64,000 nucleotides of DNA, from NCBI RefSeq assembly GCF_031764535.1, contig NZ_CP134499.1, positions 3,038,001 to 3,102,000 on the forward strand, in the 5' to 3' direction. Position 1 is the stretch's first letter. Each line of letters begins with the position of its first letter. Source of the stretch: Pseudomonas sp. SG20056 (GTDB lineage: Bacteria; Pseudomonadota; Gammaproteobacteria; Pseudomonadales; Pseudomonadaceae). The notes beneath the pieces are model-generated. The model saw only the letters and a program-made list of their open reading frames with translations, was not told the DNA's origin and ran no database searches. The position numbers were made by a program, and so were the translations under genes. Below, one piece after another: positions 46,484 through 55,637 of this stretch.

Positions 46484-49078
46484 ATGCCTTCGCGTAAGTT
46501 TGGACTGAACCTGGTCATGTTCCTGGCAATTGCCGCCGTGTTTACCGGTATCTGGGCGCTTTATAACCGCCCGGTAACCGCACCAGACTGGCCGGAACAG
46601 ATATCTGGGTATTCATTTTCGCCCTTCCGCGCCGGGCAGAACCCACAGCAGGACACCTACCCCAGCGATGAGCAGATGCGTGCCGACCTGGAGTTGCTGA
46701 GCACGCAGACCGACAACATCCGCACCTACTCGGTAGACGGCCCACTGGGCAATATTCCCGTATTGGCTGAAGAGTTTGGCCTGCGCGTGACCCTAGGCAT
46801 CTGGATCAGCCCAGACTTGGAGCGTAACGAGCGGGAAATCGCCAAGGCCATCGAAATCGCCAATAACTCACGCAGCGTAGTGCGCGTGGTGGTCGGTAAC
46901 GAAGCGCTGTTCCGCAGCGAAGTGACCCCGGAAAACCTGATTGCCTACATCGACCGCGTGCGCGCGGCGGTCAAGGTGCCGGTGACCACGTCCGAGCAGT
47001 GGCACATCTGGCAGGATCATCCGGAACTGGCCCAGCACACCGACCTGATCGCCGCCCACGTGCTGCCGTATTGGGAGTTTGTGCCGATGGAGGACTCCAC
47101 GGAATTCGTCCTCGAGCGCGCCAAGGACCTGAAAAAACTCTTCCCGAAAAAACCCCTGCTGCTCTCCGAGGTCGGCTGGCCGAGCAACGGCCGTATGCGC
47201 GGCGGCGCCGATGCTTCCCAGGCAGACCAGGCCATCTACCTGCGCACCCTGGTCAATGCACTGAACGCCAAAGGCTACAACTACTTCGTCATCGAAGCCT
47301 TCGACCAGCCGTGGAAGGCAAGCGATGAAGGCTCGGTAGGTGCTTACTGGGGCGTGTACAACCTCGAGCGCCAGGCCAAATTCGCCTTCGAAGGCCCGGT
47401 GGTGGCCATTCCCCAGTGGCGTTTGCTGGCCATCGGTTCGGTGGTACTGGCCCTGCTCAGCCTGGCGCTGATGCTGATCGACGGCAGTGCCCTGCGTCAG
47501 CGCGGGCGCACCTTCCTGACAATTGTCGCGTTCGCCGGCGGCTCCGCCCTGGTATGGATCGGCTACGACTACAGCCAGCAGTACAGCACCTGGTTCAGCA
47601 CCTTGGTTGGCCTGCTGTTGGGCATTGGCGCCTTCGGCGTGTTTATCGTCCTACTGACAGAAGCCCACGAACTGGCTGAAACCGCCTGGACCCGCGCGCG
47701 GCGCAGGCCGTTCCAGCCGGTCTTGGCCGACAGTGCCTACCGCCCCAAGGTATCGGTGCACGTACCCTGCTACAACGAGCCGCCGGAGATGGTCAAACAG
47801 ACCCTCGACGCCCTGGCCGCACTGGATTACCCGGATTACGAAGTCATCATCATCGACAACAACACCAAGGACCCGGCCGTGTGGGAGCCGGTTGAGGCGT
47901 ATTGCAAAGTCCTGGGCCCACGCTTCCGCTTCTTCCACGTAGCACCAATTGCCGGTTTCAAAGGCGGTGCACTGAACTACATCCTGCCGCACACCGCGCC
48001 AGATGCCGAAGTGGTGGCGGTGATCGACGCCGATTACTGCGTCGACAAGAACTGGCTCAAGTACATGGTGCCGCACTTCAGCGACCCGAAAATCGCCGTG
48101 GTGCAATCGCCGCAGGATTACCGCGACGGCAACGAAAACATCTTCAAGAAGCTCTGCTACGCCGAATACAAAGGTTTCTTCCATATCGGCATGGTCACGC
48201 GTAACGACCGCGACGCGATTATCCAGCATGGCACCATGACCATGATTCGCCGTACCGTGATGGACGAGCTGAAGTGGGCCGACTGGACCATCTGCGAAGA
48301 CGCCGAACTGGGCCTGCGCGTATTCGAGAAAGGCTACAGCGCCGCCTACGCCCACGAAAGCTTCGGCAAGGGGCTGATGCCGGACACCTTTATCGACTAC
48401 AAGAAGCAGCGCTTCCGTTGGGCCTACGGCGCCATTCAGATCATGAAAGGCCATGCCCGCAGCCTGTTCCTTGGCAAGGATTCCGAACTCAAGAGCGGCC
48501 AGCGCTACCACTTCGTCGCGGGTTGGCTGCCATGGATCGCCGATGGCCTGAATATCTTCTTCACCGTCGGCGCGCTGCTCTGGTCGGCCGCGATGATCAT
48601 CGTGCCGCAGCGGGTCGACCCGCCGCTGATGATCTTCGCCATCCCGCCGCTGGCGCTGTTCTTCTTCAAGCTGGGCAAGATCCTGTTCCTCTACCGCAAG
48701 GCCATGGGCGTCGACCTGGTGCGCTCATTCCAGGCGGCCCTGGCAGGCCTGGCGTTGTCGCACACGATTGCCAAGGCGGTGCTCTACGGCACCTTTACCA
48801 AGACCATCCCGTTCTTCCGAACCCCGAAGATGGCCAGCAACCACGGCATCCTGGTGGCCTTGGCCGAGGCCCGCGAAGAAGTGTTTATCATGCTGCTGCT
48901 GTGGGGTTCGGCCATCGGTATCAGCATCGTTCAGGGATTGCCCAGCGCCGATGTGAAGTTCTGGGTGGCCATGCTGCTGGTGCAGTCGCTGCCCTACCTG
49001 GCGGCGCTGATCATGGCTTTGCTGTCGTCACTGCCGGCGCCTCAGGCAAGCGCGCAGGAAACCGCCGCGGCCAGCTGA
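46484..49078 (+). CDS. ndvB: Membrane beta-glucan synthase NdvB (GH17 plus GT2)
   Basis: Glucosyltransferase implicated in periplasmic beta-(1,3)-glucan synthesis and biofilm-specific antibiotic tolerance in P. aeruginosa. It has 864 residues. A first membrane helix is near 7-23. A GH17-like domain at about 35-300 keeps both glutamates (Glu140 in VGNEAL, Glu229 in LSEVGWPSNG). Two membrane helices (about 310-385) follow, then a GT2 domain with Asp515-x-Asp517 (IDADYC) and Gln642-x-x-Arg-Trp646 (QRFRW), and C-terminal membrane helices. This architecture and the adjacent dapE both match ndvB. A terminator follows. Confidence 0.92.
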   Translation: MPSRKFGLNLVMFLAIAAVFTGIWALYNRPVTAPDWPEQISGYSFSPFRAGQNPQQDTYPSDEQMRADLELLSTQTDNIRTYSVDGPLGNIPVLAEEFGLRVTLGIWISPDLERNEREIAKAIEIANNSRSVVRVVVGNEALFRSEVTPENLIAYIDRVRAAVKVPVTTSEQWHIWQDHPELAQHTDLIAAHVLPYWEFVPMEDSTEFVLERAKDLKKLFPKKPLLLSEVGWPSNGRMRGGADASQADQAIYLRTLVNALNAKGYNYFVIEAFDQPWKASDEGSVGAYWGVYNLERQAKFAFEGPVVAIPQWRLLAIGSVVLALLSLALMLIDGSALRQRGRTFLTIVAFAGGSALVWIGYDYSQQYSTWFSTLVGLLLGIGAFGVFIVLLTEAHELAETAWTRARRRPFQPVLADSAYRPKVSVHVPCYNEPPEMVKQTLDALAALDYPDYEVIIIDNNTKDPAVWEPVEAYCKVLGPRFRFFHVAPIAGFKGGALNYILPHTAPDAEVVAVIDADYCVDKNWLKYMVPHFSDPKIAVVQSPQDYRDGNENIFKKLCYAEYKGFFHIGMVTRNDRDAIIQHGTMTMIRRTVMDELKWADWTICEDAELGLRVFEKGYSAAYAHESFGKGLMPDTFIDYKKQRFRWAYGAIQIMKGHARSLFLGKDSELKSGQRYHFVAGWLPWIADGLNIFFTVGALLWSAAMIIVPQRVDPPLMIFAIPPLALFFFKLGKILFLYRKAMGVDLVRSFQAALAGLALSHTIAKAVLYGTFTKTIPFFRTPKMASNHGILVALAEAREEVFIMLLLWGSAIGISIVQGLPSADVKFWVAMLLVQSLPYLAALIMALLSSLPAPQASAQETAAAS

Positions 49079-49101
49079 TCACAGGTGTGCCTGAATGCTA
49101 G

Positions 49102-49130
49102 ACGGCGGCCAATGGTCGCCGTTTTGCTTT
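49102..49130 (+). terminator. Terminator after ndvB
   Basis: ACGGCGGCC-AAT-GGTCGCCGT forms a 9-bp stem (49102-49122) followed by TTTGCTTT. It lies 24 bases after the ndvB stop and 50 bases before dapE. Confidence 0.85.
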
Positions 49131-49171
49131 AAGATGGCGACCTTTCCGCTTGATGCCGCCTTGGAGCCGCA

Positions 49172-50326
49172 ATGACCGCCAACGCCACGCCCCTCTCCCC
49201 GACGCTGGAGCTTGCCTGTGAGCTGATTCGTCGTCCTTCCGTCACGCCGCTTGATGAGGGCTGCCAGGAGCAGATGACGCGCCGCCTTGCCGCCTGCGGT
49301 TTCACCATCGAGCCGATGCGTATCGAAGATGTGGACAACTTCTGGGCCAGCCACGGCAGCCAAGAGGGTCCCGTACTGTGCTTTGCCGGACACACCGATG
49401 TGGTGCCCACCGGCCCGGTGCAGAAGTGGCAGCACCAGCCGTTCGATGCGCTGATTGATGAAGACGGTATGCTCTGTGGCCGTGGCGCGGCGGACATGAA
49501 AGGCAGCCTGGCGTCGATGATCATCGCCGTTGAACGCTTTGTTGCGGAATACCCGGACCACAAAGGCCGTATCGCTTTTCTGATCACCAGTGATGAAGAA
49601 GGCCCGGCGCACCACGGCACCAAGGCGGTGGTTGAACGCCTGCGCGAACGTAAGGAGCGCCTGGACTGGTGCATCGTCGGCGAACCCTCGAGCACTACCC
49701 TGGTCGGCGACGTGGTGAAAAACGGCCGCCGCGGCTCGCTCGGCTGCACCCTCAGCGTACGCGGCAAGCAAGGTCACGTGGCCTATCCGCACCTGGCGCG
49801 CAACCCGATTCATCTGGCCGCGCCGGCCCTGGCCGAACTGGCCGCCGAGCATTGGGATGACGGCAACGCGTTCTTCCCGCCGACCAGTTTCCAGATTTCC
49901 AACCTCAACGCCGGCACCGGCGCGACCAACGTGATTCCGGGTGAACTGAAGGCCATCTTCAATTTCCGCTTCTCGACTGAATCGACGGTCGAGGGCCTGC
50001 AGCAGCGTGTTGAAGCCATCCTCAACAAACACGGCCTGGATTTCGAGCTGGACTGGGCGCTCTCCGGCCTGCCCTTCCTCACCGAGCCGGGCGCACTGCT
50101 CGACGCCGTGGCCGCCAGCATCAAGGCGGTCACCGGTCGCGACACCAAACCCTCGACCAGCGGCGGCACCTCCGACGGTCGCTTTATCGCCACCCTCGGC
50201 ACCCAGGTGGTCGAACTCGGCCCGGTCAACGCCACCATCCATCAGGTCGACGAGCGCGTACTGGCCAGCGATCTGGATGTGCTGACCGAAATCTATTATC
50301 AGACCTTGGTCAATCTGCTCGCATGA
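49172..50326 (+). CDS. dapE: Succinyl-diaminopimelate desuccinylase
   Basis: M20 zinc peptidase-family enzyme that releases LL-diaminopimelate from the N-succinyl form, the step after DapC. It has 384 residues; metal ligands sit in [13 protein letters not shown] (His, then Asp in [12 protein letters not shown]), [11 protein letters not shown] (Glu pair) and a C-terminal His. With dapC and dapD in this window, the succinylase branch is represented apart from dapA, dapB, dapF and lysA. Overlaps the next gene as ATGA. Confidence 0.97.
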   Translation: MTANATPLSPTLELACELIRRPSVTPLDEGCQEQMTRRLAACGFTIEPMRIEDVDNFWASHGSQEGPVLCFAGHTDVVPTGPVQKWQHQPFDALIDEDGMLCGRGAADMKGSLASMIIAVERFVAEYPDHKGRIAFLITSDEEGPAHHGTKAVVERLRERKERLDWCIVGEPSSTTLVGDVVKNGRRGSLGCTLSVRGKQGHVAYPHLARNPIHLAAPALAELAAEHWDDGNAFFPPTSFQISNLNAGTGATNVIPGELKAIFNFRFSTESTVEGLQQRVEAILNKHGLDFELDWALSGLPFLTEPGALLDAVAASIKAVTGRDTKPSTSGGTSDGRFIATLGTQVVELGPVNATIHQVDERVLASDLDVLTEIYYQTLVNLLA

Positions 50327-51129
50327 GTCTGATCTGCCCGATCTGCCAAGCGCCGCTGCAAACGCTCGATAACGGCGTTGCCTGCCCGGCCAACCACCGC
50401 TTTGACCGCGCACGCCAAGGCTACCTAAACCTGCTGCCGGTGCAGCACAAGAACAGCCGTGACCCGGGCGATAACGCCGCCATGGTCGAGGCGCGGCGCC
50501 GCTTTCTCGAAGGAGGCCATTACGCGCCACTGGCCAAACGCCTGGCCGAACTGGCGGCCAGTTATAGCCCAGTACGCTGGCTGGATATCGGTTGCGGCGA
50601 GGGTTACTACACCACACAGATCGCCGATGCCCTGCCGCAGGCCGATGGCTATGCCCTGGACATCTCCCGCGAGGCAGTCAAACGTGCCTGCAAGCGCGCG
50701 CCCCAGCTGACCTGGCTGGTGGCGAGCATGGCCCGTGTGCCGCAGGCAGACGCCAGCTGCCAATTACTCGCCAGCGTCTTCAGTCCGCTCGACTGGCAAG
50801 AAGCCAAGCGTCTGCTCGCCCCCGGTGGTGGCCTGCTGCGCATGGGCCCAACCAGTGAACACCTGATGGAATTGCGGCAGAAGCTGTACGACGAAGTGCG
50901 TGACTACGATGATCAGAAACACCTGGAGCTGATCCCTGAGGGCATGCGCCTGACCCACAGCGAAACCCTGACCTTTAATCTGCACCTGGACAGCAGCGAG
51001 GCCCGCGCCGACCTGCTGGCCATGACCCCACATGGCTGGCGCGCCAGCGCCGAACGCCGCGCGGCAGTGATTGCCGAACCCTGCGACGTGACTGTCGCCA
51101 TCCGCTACGACTGGATCGAGAAACTATGA
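50323..51129 (+). CDS. rlmA: 23S rRNA (guanine(745)-N1)-methyltransferase
   Basis: Methylates G745 of 23S rRNA using S-adenosylmethionine. It has 268 residues: an N-terminal zinc-binding domain with Cys5, Cys8, Cys21 and His25 ([19 protein letters not shown]), followed by [24 protein letters not shown] text and the SAM fold with [19 protein letters not shown]. The start overlaps the dapE stop as ATGA, and the stop overlaps the next gene in the same way. Confidence 0.94.
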   Translation: MSLICPICQAPLQTLDNGVACPANHRFDRARQGYLNLLPVQHKNSRDPGDNAAMVEARRRFLEGGHYAPLAKRLAELAASYSPVRWLDIGCGEGYYTTQIADALPQADGYALDISREAVKRACKRAPQLTWLVASMARVPQADASCQLLASVFSPLDWQEAKRLLAPGGGLLRMGPTSEHLMELRQKLYDEVRDYDDQKHLELIPEGMRLTHSETLTFNLHLDSSEARADLLAMTPHGWRASAERRAAVIAEPCDVTVAIRYDWIEKL

Positions 51130-51503
51130 CCATGCGCCAACCGGATATCGAGATTTACCTGAAAGACGCCGACCACACCGCCATCGGCGAATGGCTGAGC
51201 CAGGCGCTGGGCAGCTGCACACCCTGGCAGCAGAAAGGTCAGACCTTCAAGTGTATGGCCGGTGAGGTGCCTGTCACCTGGCTGCCCAAGGCCGTCGGCA
51301 AATGGCACAGCCTGTTTCTGGAAAGCGATACCACGCCCTGGGCCGACGACCTGGCCTGCGCCCAGGCTGCCTTCGCCGCCCTGAATGTCGAAGTGCGCTG
51401 CGCCCCAGGCGGCTGGCAGGAAGAAGAAAGCGATGAACAAGCCGACCGCTGGATGCGTATCAGCGCCGACGGGGTGGAAGAAATCACCTGGCGCACCGCT
51501 TAA
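51126..51503 (+). CDS. Conserved hypothetical protein (125 aa)
   Basis: A 125-residue soluble protein with no signal peptide or membrane helix, tryptophan-rich and acidic at its C-terminus. It overlaps rlmA as ATGA; an ATG at 51132 is the alternative start. I recall a small conserved gene downstream of rrmA/rlmA in P. aeruginosa, so it is probably a real operon member. I do not recognise a family and give no function. It is the last gene of the dapE-rlmA unit, before a palindromic repeat and terminator. Confidence 0.75.
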   Translation: MTMRQPDIEIYLKDADHTAIGEWLSQALGSCTPWQQKGQTFKCMAGEVPVTWLPKAVGKWHSLFLESDTTPWADDLACAQAAFAALNVEVRCAPGGWQEEESDEQADRWMRISADGVEEITWRTA

Positions 51504-51643
51504 CCGACCGCTGAAAACTACTGCACTCGGCTATTCAGCGTTGGAAGCAGCCTCAAAATGCTCATGTACAGACGTACACTCCGCTTTTTCGGCTACTTCC
51601 GCCTTGCCTAGCCATCGCTCGCTACGTTTTCAACGACCGGTTT
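51502..51643. repeat. Palindromic intergenic repeat, copy A
   Basis: Nested inverted repeats: outer arms 51502-51524 and 51621-51643 (imperfect), middle arms GGAAGCAGCC (51543-51552) and GGCTACTTCC (51591-51600), central hairpin TGTAC-AGAC-GTACA (51565-51578). The core AATGCTCAT ... ACTCCGCTT and the tail GCCTTGC and GCTCGCTA also occur in copy B at 58.53-58.67 kb. Situated between convergent genes. It is a related element whose arms have diverged but remain complementary. Confidence 0.8.
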
Positions 51644-51655
51644 ATAGACGAGCAT

Positions 51656-51680
51656 AAAAAAACCCCGCCTAGGCGGGGTT
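51656..51680. terminator. Bidirectional terminator between the rlmA unit and fadD1
   Basis: AAAACCCCGCCT-AGGCGGGGTTTT is a perfect palindrome with A and T flanks (centre at 51670-51671), between the converging rlmA-125 aa unit (+) and fadD1 (-). Confidence 0.9.
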
Positions 51681-51696
51681 TTGTTTAACCGGGCGT

Positions 51697-53385
51697 TTAC
51701 TTCTTGCCCAGTTTCTTCAGCTCTTCGTCACGCAGTTCGCGGCGCAGGATCTTACCGACGTTGGTGGTCGGCAGTACTTCGCGGAACTCCACGGCTTTCG
51801 GCACCTTGTAGCCGGTGACGTTGGCGCGCATGTGCTCCATAACCTGCTCTTTGGTCAGGGTTTCACCCGGCTTGACCACCACGAAAATCTTGATCGCTTC
51901 GCCTGACTTCTCATCCGGCACACCGATGGCCGCGCACTGCAGCACGCCCGGCAGAGTGGCGAGCACGTCTTCCAGCTCGTTCGGGTAGACGTTGAAGCCG
52001 GACACCAGAATCATGTCCTTTTTACGGTCGACGATGCGCATGTAACCGTCTTCCTGGATCACCGCGATATCGCCAGTCTTCAACCAGCCTTCGGCGTCGA
52101 GGATTTCGTCGGTGGCTTCCTGGCGCTGCCAGTAGCCCTTCATCACCTGCGGGCCTTTGACGCACAGCTCGCCAATCGAACCCAGTGGCTGCTCGACACC
52201 TTCGTCGTCAATCACCTTGCAGACTGTCGACGGTACCGGAATACCGATGGTGCCGATCTGGATATTGCTGAACGGGTTGACCGAGGCCACCGGGCTGGTT
52301 TCGGTCATGCCGAAGCCTTCGCAGATCGAGCAACCGGTCACCTGCTTCCAACGCTCGGCAGTCGCCAGTTGCAGCGCCATGCCGCCGGAGAAGGTGGCCT
52401 TCAGGGTGGAGAAGTCCAGCTTGCGGAAGTCCTCGTTGTTGCACAGGGCAACGAACAGGGTGTTGAGGCCGACAAAGCCGGTGAACTTGTACTTGGCCAG
52501 GTCCTTGGTCATTGCCGGCAGATCGCGCGGGTTGGTGATCAGCACGTTGTGCCCACCAATCAGCATCATCGCCATGCAATGGAAGGTGAACGCATAGATG
52601 TGGTACAGCGGCAATGGCGCGATCAGCACTTCGCTGCCTTCGCTCATTTCCGATCCCATCAGCGCCTTGACCTGCAACATGTTGGCGATCAGGTTGCGGT
52701 GGGTGAGCATCGCGCCCTTGGCCACGCCGGTGGTGCCGCCGGTGTATTGCAACACGGCAATTTCACCATTGGCCGGAGCTGCTTCTTTCACGCTCTGACC
52801 ACGGCCTTTGGCCATGGCGGCGGTGAATTTGACGGCTTGCGGCAGGTTGTAGGCCGGGACCATCTTCTTCACGTGCTTGACCACGCTGTTGACCAGCAGG
52901 CGCTTGAGCGGCGAGAGCATGTCACCGACTTCGGTGATGATGACCGTCTTGATCCCGGTTTTCGGCAGAACCTGCTCAGCCAGGTGGGCCATGTTGGCCA
53001 GGCTGACCAGAGCCTTGGCGCCGGAATCGTTGAATTGGTGTTCCATTTCCCGCGCGGTATACAGCGGGTTGGTGTTGACCACCACCAGACCGGCGCGCAG
53101 GGCACCGAAGACCACAACCGGATACTGCAGCACGTTGGGCAGTTGCACGGCGATTCGGTCGCCAGGCTGCAAGTTGGTGTTCTGCTGCAAGTAAGCGGCA
53201 AAAGTGCCGGACAACTCGTACAGCTCACCATAGGTAATGGTTTTACCCATATTGCTGAAAGCTGGCTTGTCGGCGAAGCGTTGGCAGGACTCTTTCAGTA
53301 CCGCCTGGATGTTCGGGTACTGGTCAGGATTGATTTCGGCAGCAATCCCAACGGGATACTTATCCTTCCAAAAGTTTTCGGTCAT
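51697..53385 (-). CDS. fadD1: Long-chain acyl-CoA ligase (FadD1 position)
   Basis: ATP-dependent activation of fatty acids to acyl-CoA, at the inner membrane. It has 562 residues from the ATG 53385 (MTENFWKDKYPVGIAAEINP). The AMP-binding motif is YTGGTTGVAKGAMLTH; VSGFNVYPNELEDVLA and the catalytic lysine region near the C-terminus (PTTNVGKILRRELRD) are also present. In P. aeruginosa the downstream member of this pair is fadD1; the name follows synteny. The second copy, fadD2, lies 378 bp upstream in the same direction and is closely similar. Confidence 0.92.
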   Translation of the reverse strand: MTENFWKDKYPVGIAAEINPDQYPNIQAVLKESCQRFADKPAFSNMGKTITYGELYELSGTFAAYLQQNTNLQPGDRIAVQLPNVLQYPVVVFGALRAGLVVVNTNPLYTAREMEHQFNDSGAKALVSLANMAHLAEQVLPKTGIKTVIITEVGDMLSPLKRLLVNSVVKHVKKMVPAYNLPQAVKFTAAMAKGRGQSVKEAAPANGEIAVLQYTGGTTGVAKGAMLTHRNLIANMLQVKALMGSEMSEGSEVLIAPLPLYHIYAFTFHCMAMMLIGGHNVLITNPRDLPAMTKDLAKYKFTGFVGLNTLFVALCNNEDFRKLDFSTLKATFSGGMALQLATAERWKQVTGCSICEGFGMTETSPVASVNPFSNIQIGTIGIPVPSTVCKVIDDEGVEQPLGSIGELCVKGPQVMKGYWQRQEATDEILDAEGWLKTGDIAVIQEDGYMRIVDRKKDMILVSGFNVYPNELEDVLATLPGVLQCAAIGVPDEKSGEAIKIFVVVKPGETLTKEQVMEHMRANVTGYKVPKAVEFREVLPTTNVGKILRRELRDEELKKLGKK

Positions 53386-53714
53386 GGAAGCCCACTCCTC
53401 AGCAACAGCTTGATCTTCACCGCGCGTAGACGGTTGTTTATTGTAGATTTGCGTGTTTTCTGCGATTTGAACGGCAAAAAAATTGCCGGGAGCAATTTTT
53501 GACGTCACACAGCAACAGCCTGGAAAGCAGGGTCGCCATGGATGGTGGATCACAAAAAAGCCGCCCGAGAGTAGCAGCTTTGCCAAACAGCGACTAGCAC
53601 CAATAAGCGCCGCAGCAGTCACGAAAATGACCAGCACGGCAATTTAAGTCACTTTTATTGATGACGCTGAAAGCAGCGAGTTACAGGGGTTGCGCGGAGG
53701 TTGGCGGAGGTTTC
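53386..53714. promoter_or_regulatory. Intergenic region upstream of fadD1
   Basis: No gene is seen. It holds a 17-bp dyad CGGCAA-AAAAA-TTGCCG (53472-53488), the palindrome TGACGTCA (53500-53507) and a -10-like TACAAT on the minus strand (53440-53445), about 55 bases before the fadD1 start. These suggest an independent, probably regulated promoter for fadD1. No exact PsrA palindrome was found here. Confidence 0.45.
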
Positions 53715-53744
53715 ATACAGCCGCAGTTAAACCTGCGGCTGTAT
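53715..53744 (-). terminator. Stem-loop after fadD2
   Basis: ATACAGCCGCAG (53715-53726) pairs perfectly with CTGCGGCTGTAT (53733-53744) around a 6-base loop, 20 bases after the fadD2 stop. No clear T run follows, so it may protect the 3' end or act as a weak terminator. Confidence 0.6.
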
Positions 53745-53763
53745 TGAGGCGACCGTGTATGCG

Positions 53764-55452
53764 TCAGGCGATATCGCGCAGCTCGCGACGGAGAATCTTG
53801 CCGACCGGGGTCATAGGCAGCGAGTCGCGGAAGACGATCTGCTTGGGCACCTTGTAGCCGGTGAAGTTTTCCTTGCAGTAGGCCTTCAGCTCATCAGCAC
53901 TGAGGCTGCTGTCGCGGGCCACCACGAACAGCTTGACCGCTTCCCCGGACTTCTCGTCCGGCACGCCGATGGCCGCGCAACTGGCGACTTTCGGGTGAGC
54001 CATGACCACATCTTCGATCTCGTTGGGGTACACGTTGAAACCCGAGACAATGATCATGTCCTTCTTGCGGTCGACAATGCGCACAAAGCCGTCCGGGTCG
54101 ATCACCGCCACATCACCGCTCTTGAACCAGCCCTCGGCGTCCAGCACCTCGGCGGTAGCCTCTTCACGGTTCCAATAGCCCTTCATCACCTGCGGGCCCT
54201 TGATGCACAGCTCGCCACGCTCGCCCAGCGGTTGTTCAACGCCATCATCATCAATGACCTTGAACGCCGTACCCGGCACCGGAATGCCCACCGTGCCCAG
54301 ACGCGCTTTATCGCCATAAGGGTTGGTACTGGCCACTGGCGAGGTTTCGGTCAGGCCATAGCCTTCGACCACGGTGCAGCCGGTCATGGCCTGCCAGCGC
54401 TCGGCGGTGGCCTTGACCAAGGCGGTGCCGCCAGAGTTGGTGACCTTGAGTTTGGAGAAGTCGAGGTTCTTGAACTCGGGGTTATCCATCAACGCGACGA
54501 ACAGCGTGTTGAGGCCCAGTAGCGCGGAGAACTGCCACTTACCCAGTTCCTTGACGAAGCCTGGGATGTCACGCGGGTTGGTGATCAGCACGTTGTGGTT
54601 GCCATTCACCATCATGCACATGCAGTTCGCGGTGAAGGCATAGATATGGTAGAGCGGCAGCGGCGCGATCATGATTTCCTGGCCCTGCTTCATCAGCGGG
54701 GTGCCATCGTTGCCCAGCTGCGACAGGCAGGCATCGACCTGCAGCATGTTGGCCACCAGGTTGCCGTGGGTGAGCATCGCGCCCTTGGCCACACCAGTGG
54801 TGCCGCCGGTGTATTGCAGCACGGCAATATCTTCCTGGCCGACCTTGACAGGCTTCAGCGCATGCCCTTGGCCCTGCTTGAGCGCATCCTTGAAACCCAC
54901 CGCCTGCGGCAGATGGTAGTCAGGCACCATCTTCTTGACCTTCTTCACCACAGTATTGACCAGCCAACCCTTGAGGCTTGGCAACAAGTCACCCATCTTG
55001 GCTTCGATCAGGTAATCGATCTCGGTATCCGGCAGGACGTCCTGCACCAGCTTGCCGAACATGTTCAAGTACACCAGCGCACGTACACCGGCATCCTTGA
55101 ACTGGTGGCGCATCTCGCGGGCGGTGTACAGCGGGTTGGTGTTGACCACAATCAGCCCGGCACGCATCGCGCCGAACACGGCAATCGGGTACTGCAGCAC
55201 GTTGGGCATCTGCACAGCGATGCGCTCGCCCGGCTGCAGGTCAGTATTCTTCTGCAGGTAGGCGGCAAAGGCCGCCGAGAGCCGATCCAGCTCGGCATAG
55301 GTCAAGGTTACACCCAGGTTGCTGAAGGCGGGCCGGTCGGCGAACTTCTTGCACGAGCGCTCGAACACCTCGATAACCGACTTGTAAGCCCCCAGGTCGA
55401 TGTCATTGGGTACGCCGGCCGGGCGTTTGTCGCTCCAGAAATCAGGCTGCAT
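53764..55452 (-). CDS. fadD2: Long-chain acyl-CoA ligase (FadD2 position)
   Basis: Paralogue of the neighbouring fadD1, also 562 residues: MQPDFWSDKRPAGVPNDIDL at the N-terminus, YTGGTTGVAKGAMLTHGN for ATP binding, VEGYGLTETSPVAS and PMTPVGKILRRELRD for the catalytic lysine region. The tandem arrangement matches P. aeruginosa fadD1-fadD2, where the two differ in chain-length preference; the same split is inferred. Faces a solute-binding gene on the plus strand across a 185-bp region. Confidence 0.92.
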   Translation of the reverse strand: MQPDFWSDKRPAGVPNDIDLGAYKSVIEVFERSCKKFADRPAFSNLGVTLTYAELDRLSAAFAAYLQKNTDLQPGERIAVQMPNVLQYPIAVFGAMRAGLIVVNTNPLYTAREMRHQFKDAGVRALVYLNMFGKLVQDVLPDTEIDYLIEAKMGDLLPSLKGWLVNTVVKKVKKMVPDYHLPQAVGFKDALKQGQGHALKPVKVGQEDIAVLQYTGGTTGVAKGAMLTHGNLVANMLQVDACLSQLGNDGTPLMKQGQEIMIAPLPLYHIYAFTANCMCMMVNGNHNVLITNPRDIPGFVKELGKWQFSALLGLNTLFVALMDNPEFKNLDFSKLKVTNSGGTALVKATAERWQAMTGCTVVEGYGLTETSPVASTNPYGDKARLGTVGIPVPGTAFKVIDDDGVEQPLGERGELCIKGPQVMKGYWNREEATAEVLDAEGWFKSGDVAVIDPDGFVRIVDRKKDMIIVSGFNVYPNEIEDVVMAHPKVASCAAIGVPDEKSGEAVKLFVVARDSSLSADELKAYCKENFTGYKVPKQIVFRDSLPMTPVGKILRRELRDIA

Positions 55453-55637
55453 TATTTTTATCCTCTTGCCCTGAGATGGTCTGATCCGCGCTGCGGAGTT
55501 GGCTGGAAGTTAACAGTTAACGCCAAACAGGCAAATAGCCGGGCAGCGTCATTGACGCACTGAATCTTGCCGCTCCGTGTGGAACTATCCTGCCGCACCA
55601 CCTATAACCAATCTGCCCCCTGCACTTGCGGCTTACC

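Noticed and set aside
36632..51503. Searched the accessory-looking plus-strand block for defence, toxin-antitoxin or mobile genes
   Set aside because: Every gene there fits a known metabolic, sulfur-transfer, cell-envelope or RNA-modification family, apart from one small conserved gene of unknown role.
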